From the NCBI GenBank assembly GCA_025056355.1, contig JANWWI010000003.1:1-64000 (forward strand): a DNA stretch of 64,000 nt. The letters run 5' to 3'. The position numbers were made by a program, and so were the translations under genes. This stretch comes from Casimicrobiaceae bacterium (GTDB taxonomy: Bacteria; Pseudomonadota; Gammaproteobacteria; Burkholderiales; Casimicrobiaceae). A model generated the notes under the pieces. That model was not told the origin of the DNA. It saw only the letters and a program-made list of their open reading frames with translations, and made no database searches. Shown piece by piece: positions 29,565 to 38,767 of this stretch (positions are counted from its first letter, which is position 1; every line of letters begins with the position of its first letter).

Positions 29565-30358
29565 GAAGCTGCCGGTGCCTGGGCCTCAAGCAAAGCACCC
29601 AAATACGCCTCTTGGACGCGCGGATCGGCACGGACGCGCTCGGGCGTGTCGAAGGCAATCACTTCGCCGTAGACGAGGACGGCAATCCGATCCGCCAGTT
29701 CAAAGACGACGCTCATGTCGTGTTCGACCATCACGAGCGTGCGACCCTGCGTGACGTTGCGAATCAGCTCGACGAAGCGCCCTGTCTCGGAGTGGCTCAT
29801 GCCTGCCGTCGGCTCATCGAGCAAAATCACATCAGCGTTGCCTGCGATCGTCAAGCCGAGTTCCAGCGCCCGCTGCTCGCTATAGGTGAGCGAGGCTGCC
29901 GCAACATCCCGGCGCCGCTTGAGCTCGATCGATTGCATGAGAGCTTCGGTTCGCGCATTGAGGTCTTTGAGGCTCGACAGCGCCCGCCAGAAGCAGTAGC
30001 GTTGGCCGCTCGCATAGAGTGCCGCACAGCGCAGATTTTCGAACACCGTCAGGCGCGGAAAGATATTCGTGATCTGGAAACTGCGCGCAAGCCCACGCCG
30101 GTAAATCTCGTACGGACGTTTACCCGTGATGTCCTCACCGTTGAGCAGAATATGGCCGGCCGTGGGCTCATAACGGCCACTGATCAGATTGAACAGCGTA
30201 CTCTTGCCGGCCCCATTCGGACCGATGACGGCGACGCGTTCGCCGCGTCGAATCGCCAGATCGACGCCGCGGATGATCTCCGTCTTGCCGAAGGCTTTCC
30301 GCACGCCGCGCAGCTCAAGTGCCACTGGCGACGCTTCGTCGAGTGCTACCGCGCTCAT
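29561..30358 (-). CDS. livG: Branched-chain amino acid ABC transporter ATPase LivG-like
   Basis: The second ATPase of the importer, 265 residues. Walker A is GPNGAGKST, the family-specific GLARSFQITNIFPRLTVFEN follows, the signature is LTYSEQRALE (usually LSYGxQR), and Walker B is VILLDEPTAG. HDMSVVFELADRIAVLVYG holds the switch histidine. The ATG overlaps the livM stop (ATGA) and the stop overlaps the livF ATG. The reading frame remains open for more than 1.2 kb upstream inside livM, but that part is only an out-of-frame reading of livM. Confidence 0.95.
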   Translation of the reverse strand: MSAVALDEASPVALELRGVRKAFGKTEIIRGVDLAIRRGERVAVIGPNGAGKSTLFNLISGRYEPTAGHILLNGEDITGKRPYEIYRRGLARSFQITNIFPRLTVFENLRCAALYASGQRYCFWRALSSLKDLNARTEALMQSIELKRRRDVAAASLTYSEQRALELGLTIAGNADVILLDEPTAGMSHSETGRFVELIRNVTQGRTLVMVEHDMSVVFELADRIAVLVYGEVIAFDTPERVRADPRVQEAYLGALLEAQAPAAS

Positions 30359-31680
30359 ACGATCGCGGCCTCCGCTTTCTTGATCGCCTCTGCAATTCGC
30401 TCTTCGCCGCGATCCCAGACCTCTTTGAAGCGCCGCCGCCAGTATTCGAACCCGATTCCCCCAAGTGCCATCATCGCCAGAGCCAGCATCCACGAGTGCC
30501 ACGAGGCGGCATCGAGCGGAATTTTCATGACCGTCAGGTGGGTACCAAAGGCTGCAGCCAGCTTGAGCGCGTAGATCATCTCGACCAGTGCAGCAAACCC
30601 CCAAAGCGACAGCGCGCCGAAGAGCGCCATGCCGGCATACGGCAGGCGCAACTTGCGCCATTCGCCAAAGCCGACGCGCCGGACGTTGAGCATGAAAAGC
30701 GCGGCAAAGCCCCCCGGTGCATAGACGACCATGATCAAAAACACGATGCCCACGTAGAGCTGCCAGGCCTTGGTCAATTCCGAGAGAACCACGAGGCAAA
30801 AGACGAGCAAAATCGCCCCGATGATCGGGCCGAAGAAAAAGCTCACGCCGCCCAGGAAAGTGAACAAGAGATACGCTCCGGAACGGGTTGCATGCAAAAG
30901 GTCGGCCGTGGCGGCCTCCATGTTGATCGCGAGCAGCCCGCCGCTCACGCCGGCAAAGAAGCTCGAAATCATCAGAATGAGATAGCGCACGGTGCGTGTG
31001 TCGTATCCGACGAACTCGGCGCGCTCGGGGTTGTCGCGCACGGCGTTGGCGATGCGTCCGAGCGGCGTGTGCGTCAGCGCATACATGGCCACAGTCGAAA
31101 CATACAAATAGATGGCGATCAGGTAGTACACCTGGATCTGCGGACCGAAGGACAGACCAAAATTGATCCACATCTCCTTCCCTGCCGTTCGATTCGCATT
31201 GATCCCGGCTTCGCCGCCGAAAAACTCCGGAAACATCAGGGCACTGGCAAATACCATTTCGCCGATGCCAAGCGTGATCATCGCAAATGGTGTGCCCGCC
31301 TTGCGCGTGGTCACAAAGCCGAGCAAGGCGCCAAATGCAAGCCCGGCCAACCCTCCGACAAGAGGAATCAACCACATCGGCACAAACCACCCCTCGGCAA
31401 TCCGATTCATGGCATGAATGGCCACGAACGCGCCGAGTCCCGTGTAGACCGCATGCCCGAAAGAGAGCATGCCGGTTTGACCTAGCAGCATGTTGTAGGA
31501 GAGGCACGCGATCGCATTGATGCCGATCAGGCACAGCATCGTGAGGGCAAAACTCGAGGAAAAAACGATCGGAGCCAGCAACAGCAGTGCTGCAAAACCC
31601 GACCACACGACGATGCGCACGCCGTTACGCGGCCGAAAGTGCATCGGTCGTAAGGCGGAACGAATCGCCGGCTCAGTCAT
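30355..31680 (-). CDS. livM: Branched-chain amino acid ABC transporter permease LivM-like
   Basis: Inner-membrane permease with about ten hydrophobic segments. The LivM signatures NMLLGQTGMLSFGHAVYTGLGA (in two parts) and GRIANAVRDNPERAEFVGYD, plus GVSGGLLAI, are clear, as is GGVSFFFGPIIGAILL. At 441 residues it is longer than most LivM proteins (about 320-420). The extra C-terminal part after VVYAPGGFAALF includes two more hydrophobic segments (ALFGALSLWGFAALVEMIYAL in part; MLALAMMALGGIGF) and a charged tail ERIAEAIKKAE. It overlaps livH by 8 bp and livG by 4 bp. Confidence 0.94.
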   Translation of the reverse strand: MTEPAIRSALRPMHFRPRNGVRIVVWSGFAALLLLAPIVFSSSFALTMLCLIGINAIACLSYNMLLGQTGMLSFGHAVYTGLGAFVAIHAMNRIAEGWFVPMWLIPLVGGLAGLAFGALLGFVTTRKAGTPFAMITLGIGEMVFASALMFPEFFGGEAGINANRTAGKEMWINFGLSFGPQIQVYYLIAIYLYVSTVAMYALTHTPLGRIANAVRDNPERAEFVGYDTRTVRYLILMISSFFAGVSGGLLAINMEAATADLLHATRSGAYLLFTFLGGVSFFFGPIIGAILLVFCLVVLSELTKAWQLYVGIVFLIMVVYAPGGFAALFMLNVRRVGFGEWRKLRLPYAGMALFGALSLWGFAALVEMIYALKLAAAFGTHLTVMKIPLDAASWHSWMLALAMMALGGIGFEYWRRRFKEVWDRGEERIAEAIKKAEAAIV

Positions 31681-32620
31681 CGCGGGTTCCCATGAGGCCG
31701 CGTGGCCGCACGATGAGCATCACCACCAGCAACAAAAACGGCAGGATCGGCGCGACCTGTGACAGCTTGAGCTTGAGGATCGCGTAACCGAAGGTTTCCG
31801 GCCCGACCGCAACTCCCATCGCGCGCAGCGCCCCCGCCAGCGACGCATCGATTCCAACCGCAAACGTTTGCATCAGGCCGATCAGGAGCGATGCGACGAG
31901 TGCACCGGCGAGTGACCCCATACCGCCAACGACAATGACGACGAAGATGATGGCGCCGACGGCCTGTGCCATGCCCGGCTCGGTCGTGAACAGATTGCCG
32001 CCAATGACGCCAGCGAGCCCAGCCAGAGCGCAGCCGCCCGCAAAGACGAGCGCGAACACGCGCGGAACGTTGTGTCCGAGCGCCTCGGTCATCTCGGGAT
32101 GCGTAAGTGCCGCCTGAATCACAAGGCCGATCCGCGTCTTCTTGATGACCAGGAAGAGCGCAATCAGCATCACGATCGCCACGGCCATCATAAAACCACG
32201 GTAGGCTGGAAAGGTTGCGTCGAACACGCGAAACAGCGGGCCAGCAAGTTCCGGCGGGATGCGATAGTCGACCGGCGTGCGTCCCCAGATCAGCTGCACC
32301 AGCTCAAAAATCACAAAGGAAAGCCCGAACGTGACGAGCAGCTCTGGCACGTGGCCGAACTTGTGCGTCTTGCGCAAGAGGTAGCGTTCAAAGAGCCCGC
32401 CAATGAGCGCAACCAAGACCGGTGCGAGGAAAAAGCCAACCCAGAAGTTCGACCACAGCGAAAGCTGATACGCGAAGTACGCGCCGAGCATGTAGAAACT
32501 CGCGTGGGCGAAATTGAGCACGCCCATCATGGAGAAGATGAGCGTCAAGCCAGCCGAGAGCATGAACAGCAGGAGTCCGTAGCTCAGGCCGTTGAGCAGC
32601 GAAATGAGAACAAACTCCAT
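31673..32620 (-). CDS. livH: Branched-chain amino acid ABC transporter permease LivH-like
   Basis: A 315-residue inner-membrane permease. It starts MEFVLISLLNGLSYGLLLF and has the LivH hallmarks LTLIFSMMGVLNFAHASFYM, ALTHPEMTEALGHNVPRVF and VVGGMGSLAGALVASLLIGL. It forms the membrane channel with LivM. The upstream in-frame methionine 21 residues earlier lacks similarity. It is 140 bases after the binding-protein gene; that space contains an imperfect inverted repeat (TCGGCGGC with GCCGCCGA) that may let the binding protein be made in excess. Confidence 0.94.
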   Translation of the reverse strand: MEFVLISLLNGLSYGLLLFMLSAGLTLIFSMMGVLNFAHASFYMLGAYFAYQLSLWSNFWVGFFLAPVLVALIGGLFERYLLRKTHKFGHVPELLVTFGLSFVIFELVQLIWGRTPVDYRIPPELAGPLFRVFDATFPAYRGFMMAVAIVMLIALFLVIKKTRIGLVIQAALTHPEMTEALGHNVPRVFALVFAGGCALAGLAGVIGGNLFTTEPGMAQAVGAIIFVVIVVGGMGSLAGALVASLLIGLMQTFAVGIDASLAGALRAMGVAVGPETFGYAILKLKLSQVAPILPFLLLVVMLIVRPRGLMGTRDD

Positions 32621-32760
32621 CTCCGAGACGCCGAGCTTTCCGGATGGCGCAGTGAGCGCGCCGCGTCGCAGCTCTTCACGCAAGAAGTCGGCGGCAGCTC
32701 AGACGCATCTGGGCACGGGCGAGCAAGGACCGCCGCCGAGGATGTCGAGGCCTACTCGTC

Positions 32761-33996
32761 TTACGGACGTTTCATCTTGCAGGTCGTCGGCATGGTTGAG
32801 GCTTCCGGCGGGAGATAACGCACCGTCCGCCAGCCAAATCCCGTGCCCTCAGAATCGAAGCGCACGCCAGCCGCCCCGACGCGTGCCCATTCGCTGACAT
32901 ACATCGCTTGCTGCAAAGCGCCGTCGGCGGCACGCATCTCGGTCATTTCCCCGGAAAACCCCGTGAGACGCATGCCCGCCATCGTGCGAGCCACTTTCAC
33001 GGGATCGGTTGTCTTGGCCCGTTCGATGGCCGTGGTCAGATAGCGCACGAGATTGATAAAGGCCGGCGCGTAGAACTCCTCGCCCTTGAAGCGCTCGCGG
33101 TAGCCGAGATAGAACGATTCGATTTGCGAGTTCTCTGCATTCGGATGCCAGTAGCTGATCTGGCGCACGCGCTCGGCGCCCGCAGCGCCGATGGCAGTGG
33201 GCGTGCCGATGACGCCGGCGTAGAACGTGTAGAAGTTGCCCTTGAAACCCGCGGCGTTGGCAGCACGAACCAGCAGCACGAGATCCGGCCCCCAGTTGCC
33301 GGTGATCACCGTATCGGCGTTTGCCGCCATGATCTTGGCCACGTATGGGGCGAAATCACGCACCTGACCGAGCGGATGCAACTCATCGCCGACGATCTGG
33401 ATATCGGGGCGCTTTTTCGCCAGCATCTCCTTCGCAAACTTCGAAACCTGCTGCCCGAAGGAATAGTTCTGGTTGATCAGATAAACGTTTTTGACATTTT
33501 TTTGATCGCGAATGTAGTTGGTCAGCCCCTCGAGCTTCATATCGACTCCCGCATCGAAGCGGAAGTGCCACGGCGAACACTTGCTGTTGGTGAAGTCCGG
33601 ATCGATTGCCGCGTAGTTGAGAAACACGACTTCTTTGCCGGGGTTGCGCTCATTGTGCTTGTTGATCGCATCGATCAAGACGCCCGCGACATTTGACCCG
33701 TTGCCCTGAACGATGTAGCGGATGCCTTCATCAGTGGCCTTCTTGAGCAGCGCCAGGGCCTCTTGCGGCGAACCCTTCGAATCCATGGGCACGATCTCGA
33801 TCGTCACGTTTGTCCCGCCCGCCTTGCCACTCAATCGCTCGGCGACGTACTGGAAGTGTTTGAGCAGGCTCTGACCAACGCCACCGAAAGGCCCCGAAAG
33901 CCCTTCGATGAAAGCCACTTTGACCGTCTGTGCCGACACGGCCATCGACCATCCACACGCCAGAAGCGCGAGGCCGGGACGAAGGAATCGCTTCAT
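32761..33996 (-). CDS. livK: Branched-chain amino acid ABC transporter substrate-binding protein
   Basis: A 411-residue periplasmic binding protein (Peripla_BP_6). The signal peptide RFLRPGLALLACGWSMAVSAQ is cleaved at about residue 22. Mature sequence begins TVKVAFIEGLSGPFGGVGQS, then GSPQEALALLKKATDEGIRY and VYLINQNYSFGQQVSKF, typical of HAAT receptors. The ligand is not predictable; receptors of this kind bind branched amino acids, amides, aromatic acids or urea. Translation starts at the ATG after AAGGAGG, a strong site; the longer frame upstream would run into the divergent promoter region. The divergent neighbour is an aromatic aminotransferase, hinting at amino-acid use. Confidence 0.94.
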   Translation of the reverse strand: MKRFLRPGLALLACGWSMAVSAQTVKVAFIEGLSGPFGGVGQSLLKHFQYVAERLSGKAGGTNVTIEIVPMDSKGSPQEALALLKKATDEGIRYIVQGNGSNVAGVLIDAINKHNERNPGKEVVFLNYAAIDPDFTNSKCSPWHFRFDAGVDMKLEGLTNYIRDQKNVKNVYLINQNYSFGQQVSKFAKEMLAKKRPDIQIVGDELHPLGQVRDFAPYVAKIMAANADTVITGNWGPDLVLLVRAANAAGFKGNFYTFYAGVIGTPTAIGAAGAERVRQISYWHPNAENSQIESFYLGYRERFKGEEFYAPAFINLVRYLTTAIERAKTTDPVKVARTMAGMRLTGFSGEMTEMRAADGALQQAMYVSEWARVGAAGVRFDSEGTGFGWRTVRYLPPEASTMPTTCKMKRP

Positions 33997-34214
33997 AGCC
34001 ACCTCCTTTGGGTTGTTTTGTTTACTCGATGTGCCAAACGAAAGGCCACCATCAACCCGGCCGATTTTATGGCGCAAAACTTCTTCGTCGTTCAGGGCAA
34101 ACCGCATCGCACTGCGTTTGACGGTGCACGCTCCGAGCCTCTCGTCGCCCGGGCGGGAACCGTCCCGGACGCACACCTAGAATTCGGGGTTTGGACTTGC
34201 CTTTTGCCCAGCTC

Positions 34215-35432
34215 ATGAGCTCGTCGCCTACGCCTCTCAATCCGTTCGCAAACGTCCCCGCGGCCGCCAAGGATCCCATCCTCGGCGTCACAGAGGCCTT
34301 TCAGGCCGATCCCAACCCGGACAAAGTCAACCTCGGCGTTGGCGTCTATGTCGACGAAGACGGGCGCGTTCCGCTGCTTGAATGCGTGCGTCGAGCCGAA
34401 CGGCGACTGGCCGAACAAGCCGCCGCGCGCGGCTATCTGCCGATCGATGGGTTGGCCGCCTACGATCGCGCCGTGCAAGAGCTGGTCTTCGGCAAAGATT
34501 CGGAAGCGGTGCAATCGGGCCGGGTGCTCACCGTCCAGGCCCTTGGCGGCACGGGAGCGCTTCGGATTGGTGCCGACCTGCTCAAGCGAATCCTGCCCGA
34601 TAGTGTCGTCTACATCTCACGCCCGAGCTGGGAAAACCACCGCGCGCTCTTCGAGGCCGCAGGCTTTGCCGTCCACGAATACAGGTACTACGACCCGGCC
34701 ACCCGCGCGCTCGATTTTTCGGGGATGGAGGCCGATCTGGCCGCGATACCGCGCGGTGCAATCGTTGTTTTGCATGCCTGCTGCCATAACCCGACCGGCG
34801 TCGACCCCACGCCCGAGCAGTGGCGCGCCATTGCGCGCACGGTCCGTGAGCGCGATGGCATTCCCTTTCTCGACCTCGCCTATCAAGGCTTTGCCGAGGG
34901 CATCGAGCCTGATGCCCAAGTCGTCCGACTCTTTGCGGAGACACCCGGTCCGGTTCTTGTTGCGTCGTCGTTTTCGAAGTCTTTTTCGCTCTACGGCGAA
35001 CGAATCGGCGCCCTATCGATCGCGACCGCCTCGAGGGAGGAGGCCGCGCGCGTGCTTTCGCAGCTCAAGCGCGTCATCCGCACCAACTATTCAAACCCGC
35101 CAACTCATGGCGCGGCGCTTGTCGCCACTGCACTGACGGATGCCGAGGGGCGAGCGCTTTGGGAGCAGGAACTCGGTGCCATGCGCGAGCGAATCAAACG
35201 CATGCGCGCCGCTTTGCACGACCGGCTGAAGCAACTGCGACCGGCAGACGACTTTTCCCACATCCTCAAGCAGCGCGGCATGTTCTCGTACTCGGGGCTT
35301 AGCAAGCTTCAGGTCGAGCGCTTGCGGCAAGAACACGCCATTTATGCGATCGACTCAGGACGCATCTGCATCGCGGCACTCAACGGCCGTAATGTGGAAC
35401 GCGTGGCGCGCGCCATCGTTGCTGTGCTTTGA
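34215..35432 (+). CDS. tyrB: Aromatic amino acid aminotransferase (class I)
   Basis: A PLP-dependent aspartate/aromatic aminotransferase of 405 residues. It begins NPFANVPAAAKDPILGVTEA and includes KVNLGVGVY, ALGGTGALRIGADL, HACCHNPTGVDPT and the PLP lysine Lys255 in SSFSKSFSLYGERIG. It transfers amino groups between aromatic amino acids or aspartate and 2-oxoglutarate. The ATG is chosen over an in-frame TTG eight codons earlier because conserved sequence begins here. It is divergent from livK across about 218 bases, which contain no strong promoter by eye. Confidence 0.93.
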   Translation: MSSSPTPLNPFANVPAAAKDPILGVTEAFQADPNPDKVNLGVGVYVDEDGRVPLLECVRRAERRLAEQAAARGYLPIDGLAAYDRAVQELVFGKDSEAVQSGRVLTVQALGGTGALRIGADLLKRILPDSVVYISRPSWENHRALFEAAGFAVHEYRYYDPATRALDFSGMEADLAAIPRGAIVVLHACCHNPTGVDPTPEQWRAIARTVRERDGIPFLDLAYQGFAEGIEPDAQVVRLFAETPGPVLVASSFSKSFSLYGERIGALSIATASREEAARVLSQLKRVIRTNYSNPPTHGAALVATALTDAEGRALWEQELGAMRERIKRMRAALHDRLKQLRPADDFSHILKQRGMFSYSGLSKLQVERLRQEHAIYAIDSGRICIAALNGRNVERVARAIVAVL

Positions 35433-35444
35433 CGCAAGAGCCGT

Positions 35445-35473
35445 TTGACCCGAGTCACGCGCTCGACTAAAAT
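35445..35473 (+). promoter_or_regulatory. Sigma-70 promoter of the tRNA-Gly/tRNA-Cys unit
   Basis: TTGACC (35445-35450), a 17-bp spacer, and TAAAAT (35468-35473) make a near-consensus promoter. The expected start lies about six bases before the tRNA-Gly 5' end. It follows the tyrB stop by 12 bases. Confidence 0.85.
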
Positions 35474-35485
35474 TGATGCGTTTGC

Positions 35486-35561
35486 GCGGGAGTAGCTCAG
35501 CTGGTAGAGCGCAACCTTGCCAAGGTTGAGGTCGCGGGTTCGAGACCCGTCTCCCGCTCCA
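35486..35561 (+). tRNA. tRNA-Gly (anticodon GCC)
   Basis: A 76-nucleotide tRNA. Acceptor GCGGGAG pairs with CTCCCGC, then discriminator T and encoded CCA. The anticodon arm CAACC-TTGCCAA-GGTTG gives GCC. D loop AGCTCAGCTGGTAGAGC and T loop GGTTCGAGACC are standard. Confidence 0.97.
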
Positions 35562-35574
35562 CTTCCAAGCCGCG

Positions 35575-35597
35575 CGGAACCGCAATGGTTCCGTTTT
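35575..35597 (+). terminator. Hairpin with T tract between tRNA-Gly and tRNA-Cys
   Basis: CGGAACC (35575-35581), loop GCAAT, GGTTCCG (35587-35593) followed by TTTT. It has the form of a Rho-independent terminator, yet tRNA-Cys lies 31 bases beyond with no strong promoter of its own, so it may be an attenuating or processing hairpin. Confidence 0.6.
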
Positions 35598-35627
35598 CAT
35601 TTGTGGCAAACTTTTAGCCACAGCCAA

Positions 35628-35701
35628 GGCGGGTTAGCAAAGTGGTTATGCAGCGGATTGCAAATCCGTAGACATCGGTTCGATTCCGGTACCCGCCTCC
35701 A
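35628..35701 (+). tRNA. tRNA-Cys (anticodon GCA)
   Basis: A 74-nucleotide tRNA. Acceptor GGCGGGT pairs with ACCCGCC, discriminator T, encoded CCA. Anticodon arm GCGGA-TTGCAAA-TCCGT gives GCA. The gene lies 66 bases after tRNA-Gly. Confidence 0.97.
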
Positions 35702-35911
35702 CTGCCTTTCTTCCTTCCGAGAGACGTTTCGAGCCACAACCCGCATGTGCACGGGTGATGCGACCCGAAGGATCGTTCGTCCGGCTGACAAGCAGCGCGT
35801 GCCGCGGGTCTTGCGCCATCTTCGAGTGCAGCACCCGGAAGTCGGCGCCGTGCGGCTTACAGAGACTTGCCTGATGCTCGGCCTGGCAAGCTTGATGTGC
35901 TTCGTTGTCCG

Positions 35912-37264
35912 ATGAAGCAAACGGCCGTCCCGTCGCGTCGACCCATCGTTCTTGTCCTTTTCCCTCTCCCTTTCGACGAGCAAGCGCTGGCCCGTCTCGA
36001 GCCGGCGTGGCCGCAGTTTGAGTTCGTGCGGATCGGGTTCGATCTGTTTCGTTTTCCGCAGAACCTGCGGCTACTCAGCTTCGACATCGATCGCTTCGTC
36101 GAGCAGCTTTTGAAGCGTTTTCGCTCGCGCGAGATCGCGGCGGTCATTTCCACCCACGACCAGTTTGGCGCGCTTGCCGCGGCGTTGCTTGCGAATCGCC
36201 TTGGGCTGCCCGGCACGCCGGTTCAGGCGCTGCTTCGGGCACAAAACAAAGCGGCAGCGCGGATGGTGCACCGCGAGGTGTTGCCCCAACACACGCCCGA
36301 GTTTTGCACCTTTCGCTATGACGCCGACCCGCAAACAGCGATCACGCTGCCCTACCCGGTGTTTGTCAAACCGGTCAAGGCCGCCTTTTCCGTGCTTGCG
36401 CGCCGCTGCCACTCGCCGAACGAGCTTGCGCAACTGCTGGAACTCAACCCTTGGGAACGCTTCATCATCCGGGCGCTCACACGGCCCTTCCGGCAGTTGT
36501 CACAACGGCTGCTGCCTGAGGTGCCCGATGCCGACCACTTCATCGCCGAAACCGCGCTAGAGCCTGGATGGCAGGTCTGTGTTGATGGCTATGCCGAGCA
36601 CGGATGCATCACGATGCTCGAGGTTGTCGATTCGCTCATGTACCCCGGTACCCAGGCCTTTCGACGCTTTGAACTGCCGTCGCGCTTACCCGCGCCCGTG
36701 CGCGAACGGGCGATCGCGCTTGCAACCCAAGCGGCTGCGGCACTCGGCTTGACGCACGGTCTTTTCAATGTCGAGCTCATCTGGCATCCGGATACCGACC
36801 GGCTCTGGATCGTCGAGGTCAACCCGAGAATGGCCGGACAGTTCAACGACCTCTACGAGCGCGTTCACGGACGATCGCTGTGGGACATTCAACTTGCGCT
36901 TGCACTCGGCAGCGCGGTGCCCGCCGCCCCGGGCGGGCGTTACGGCGCCGCAGCGAGCTTCGTCTACCGCGAATTCGGGGCGGCCGTCAAGCATCCACCA
37001 AGCCGCGATGTGCTCGACTGGCTTGTCGAGCACGCACCCGATGCGATGCTATACCTCGACCTCAAATTCGGCTCCTCGCGGCGTCGCGAACAAAAATGGG
37101 TCGGCAGTTACCGCTATGCGCTCCTGCATTTAGGTGGCGCTGATCATGAGGACCTGCGCGTTCGCTTCGAAGCGATCGACCGGAAGCTCGAGTTTGATCG
37201 TGCACCCGAACGTAACACCGCTCGGCTTGCACAATGGATTGCTCGATGTGAACGCGCCCTCTAG
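35912..37264 (+). CDS. ATP-grasp domain protein of unknown substrate
   Basis: A 450-residue ATP-grasp ligase-like protein. An N-terminal pre-ATP-grasp domain (PIVLVLFPLPFDEQALARLE) is followed by AVISTHDQFGALAAALLANRLGLPGTP (in two parts), the ATP-binding lysine region YPVFVKPVKAAFSVLARR, and the metal/ATP site FNVELIWHPDTDRLWIVEVN followed by PRMAGQFND, with the Glu and Asn that bind magnesium. The order resembles biotin-carboxylase-type or peptide-ligase ATP-grasp enzymes that join a carboxylate to an amine. It stands alone between two tRNAs and the converging nuo operon, so context gives no substrate. No Shine-Dalgarno is obvious at this ATG. Confidence 0.8.
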   Translation: MKQTAVPSRRPIVLVLFPLPFDEQALARLEPAWPQFEFVRIGFDLFRFPQNLRLLSFDIDRFVEQLLKRFRSREIAAVISTHDQFGALAAALLANRLGLPGTPVQALLRAQNKAAARMVHREVLPQHTPEFCTFRYDADPQTAITLPYPVFVKPVKAAFSVLARRCHSPNELAQLLELNPWERFIIRALTRPFRQLSQRLLPEVPDADHFIAETALEPGWQVCVDGYAEHGCITMLEVVDSLMYPGTQAFRRFELPSRLPAPVRERAIALATQAAAALGLTHGLFNVELIWHPDTDRLWIVEVNPRMAGQFNDLYERVHGRSLWDIQLALALGSAVPAAPGGRYGAAASFVYREFGAAVKHPPSRDVLDWLVEHAPDAMLYLDLKFGSSRRREQKWVGSYRYALLHLGGADHEDLRVRFEAIDRKLEFDRAPERNTARLAQWIARCERAL

Positions 37265-37314
37265 CGGCCGCCTTCGATTCGATGGGCAATCGCTCGTTCC
37301 AGGCGTGGCTGCCT

Positions 37315-38757
37315 CTACCGAAGGCTCGCTTGAACCGCCTGCGCACACACGCTCATGAGCGTCCCGGGGAGGGCACCGAGCACAAGTACGGCCAGCGCGT
37401 TGAGCGACAGCAGCGTCCCCGAAGCGCCTGCAAGCGCAGGCACGCGCACAGACTCGTTCGCCGGATTGAAATAAGCGACTTTGACCACGCGCAGGTAGAA
37501 AAAGGCCCCGATGAGGGACGCAAGCACCGCGATGACGGCCATCCAGACGTGACCGGCGTCGACCAGAGCCTCCAGCACACCAAGCTTCGCCCAGAAACCG
37601 AGCGTCGGCGGAAGTCCGGCAAGCGAAACCATCGCAACCAACACGAGAAACGCAAGCCACGGCGACTTTTGATTGAGTCCCGATAAATCTTCGATGCGCT
37701 CAATCTCGTGTCCGCGGCCCGAGATCACGACAATCACGCCTAGGGCAACGAGCCCAGTGACCGCGTAGGCGACGGCATAAAAGCACGCGGCCGTGAAGCC
37801 CTCTCTCCCCCCGGCAACGATCCCCAACAGGAGAAAACCCATGTTGGCGATGGCGGAGTAGGCGAGCATGCGTTTGATGGCCGTTTGCGCGATCGCGATC
37901 AAATTGCCGAAAACGACCGACAGCAGTGCAATCAACGCAAGCAGCAGACGCCATTCACCGAGCGCGCCTTGCATACTTTCCGCGAACAGTCGATACGCCA
38001 ACGCGAACGCGGCAATCTTGGGCGCTACGCCGAGAAACAAGGTCACGGCCGTCGGTGCGCCCTGATAGACGTCCGGCACCCACATATGGAAGGGCACGAC
38101 GCCGAGCTTGAAGGCAACGCCTGCCGCGATGAAGATGAACCCGAGCGCGATTGCCACGCGATTGGCGCCCCCAAGCGACTGGGCGATGGTCATCAAATCG
38201 AGGCTCCCCGTGGCGCCGTAGAGGATCGACATGCCAAAGAGCAGCAGACCCGAAGCAAGCGCGCCAAGCACGAAATACTTCATCGCGGCCTCTGTGGCGA
38301 TGCGGTCGTCGCGTTTGAGCGCTACCAGCGCATACATCGACAGACTCAGTAGTTCAAGCCCGAGATAGGCCGTCAGCAGATTGGCCGCGGAGGCGATGAC
38401 CACCATGCCAAGCACCGAGAAGAGTGCGAGCGCCACAAACTCGCCGTGATCAAGTCCGTGCTTGCGCAAGTAGTCCCAGCTATAGGCCAGGGCCAGCGCG
38501 GCTGACGCAAGCATGGCGACCTTCAGAATCGTGGCCACTCCGTCCAGGACAACAAGCTTCGAAAAAGCAAATTGCGCCGGCGCCGAGAGCGGCTCCGCGA
38601 CCACCCATACGGCAATGGCGGTTGCGATCAATACCCAGACACCGAAGGCATAGCTCCAACGCTTGCGCTCGCGCGGGACAAACAGGTCGCCAACGAGCAG
38701 CGCGCAGGCGAGCGCAAGCAAGATCATTTCCGGAAGGACGAGCTTCAGGTCGTTCAT
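37315..38757 (-). CDS. nuoN: NADH-quinone oxidoreductase subunit N
   Basis: NuoN is one of three antiporter-like proton-pumping subunits in the membrane arm of complex I. The 480-residue protein starts MNDLKLVLPEMILLALACAL and has about 14 hydrophobic segments. Conserved pump features include LGLELLSLSMYALVALKR, GVAFKLGVVPFHMWVPDVYQ (with the channel lysine and His) and AYSAIANMGFLLLG. It is the last gene of the 14-gene operon, 10 bases after nuoM. The in-frame stretch before this ATG lies inside nuoM and is not used. Confidence 0.97.
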   Translation of the reverse strand: MNDLKLVLPEMILLALACALLVGDLFVPRERKRWSYAFGVWVLIATAIAVWVVAEPLSAPAQFAFSKLVVLDGVATILKVAMLASAALALAYSWDYLRKHGLDHGEFVALALFSVLGMVVIASAANLLTAYLGLELLSLSMYALVALKRDDRIATEAAMKYFVLGALASGLLLFGMSILYGATGSLDLMTIAQSLGGANRVAIALGFIFIAAGVAFKLGVVPFHMWVPDVYQGAPTAVTLFLGVAPKIAAFALAYRLFAESMQGALGEWRLLLALIALLSVVFGNLIAIAQTAIKRMLAYSAIANMGFLLLGIVAGGREGFTAACFYAVAYAVTGLVALGVIVVISGRGHEIERIEDLSGLNQKSPWLAFLVLVAMVSLAGLPPTLGFWAKLGVLEALVDAGHVWMAVIAVLASLIGAFFYLRVVKVAYFNPANESVRVPALAGASGTLLSLNALAVLVLGALPGTLMSVCAQAVQASLR

Positions 38758-38767
38758 GAACAAGGCA

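Noticed and set aside
29561-31606. A 681-residue open frame reading from livG back through livM
   Set aside because: Only the part from 30358 down matches LivG. The remainder is a second frame on the same strand as livM, kept open by high GC content, with no domain.
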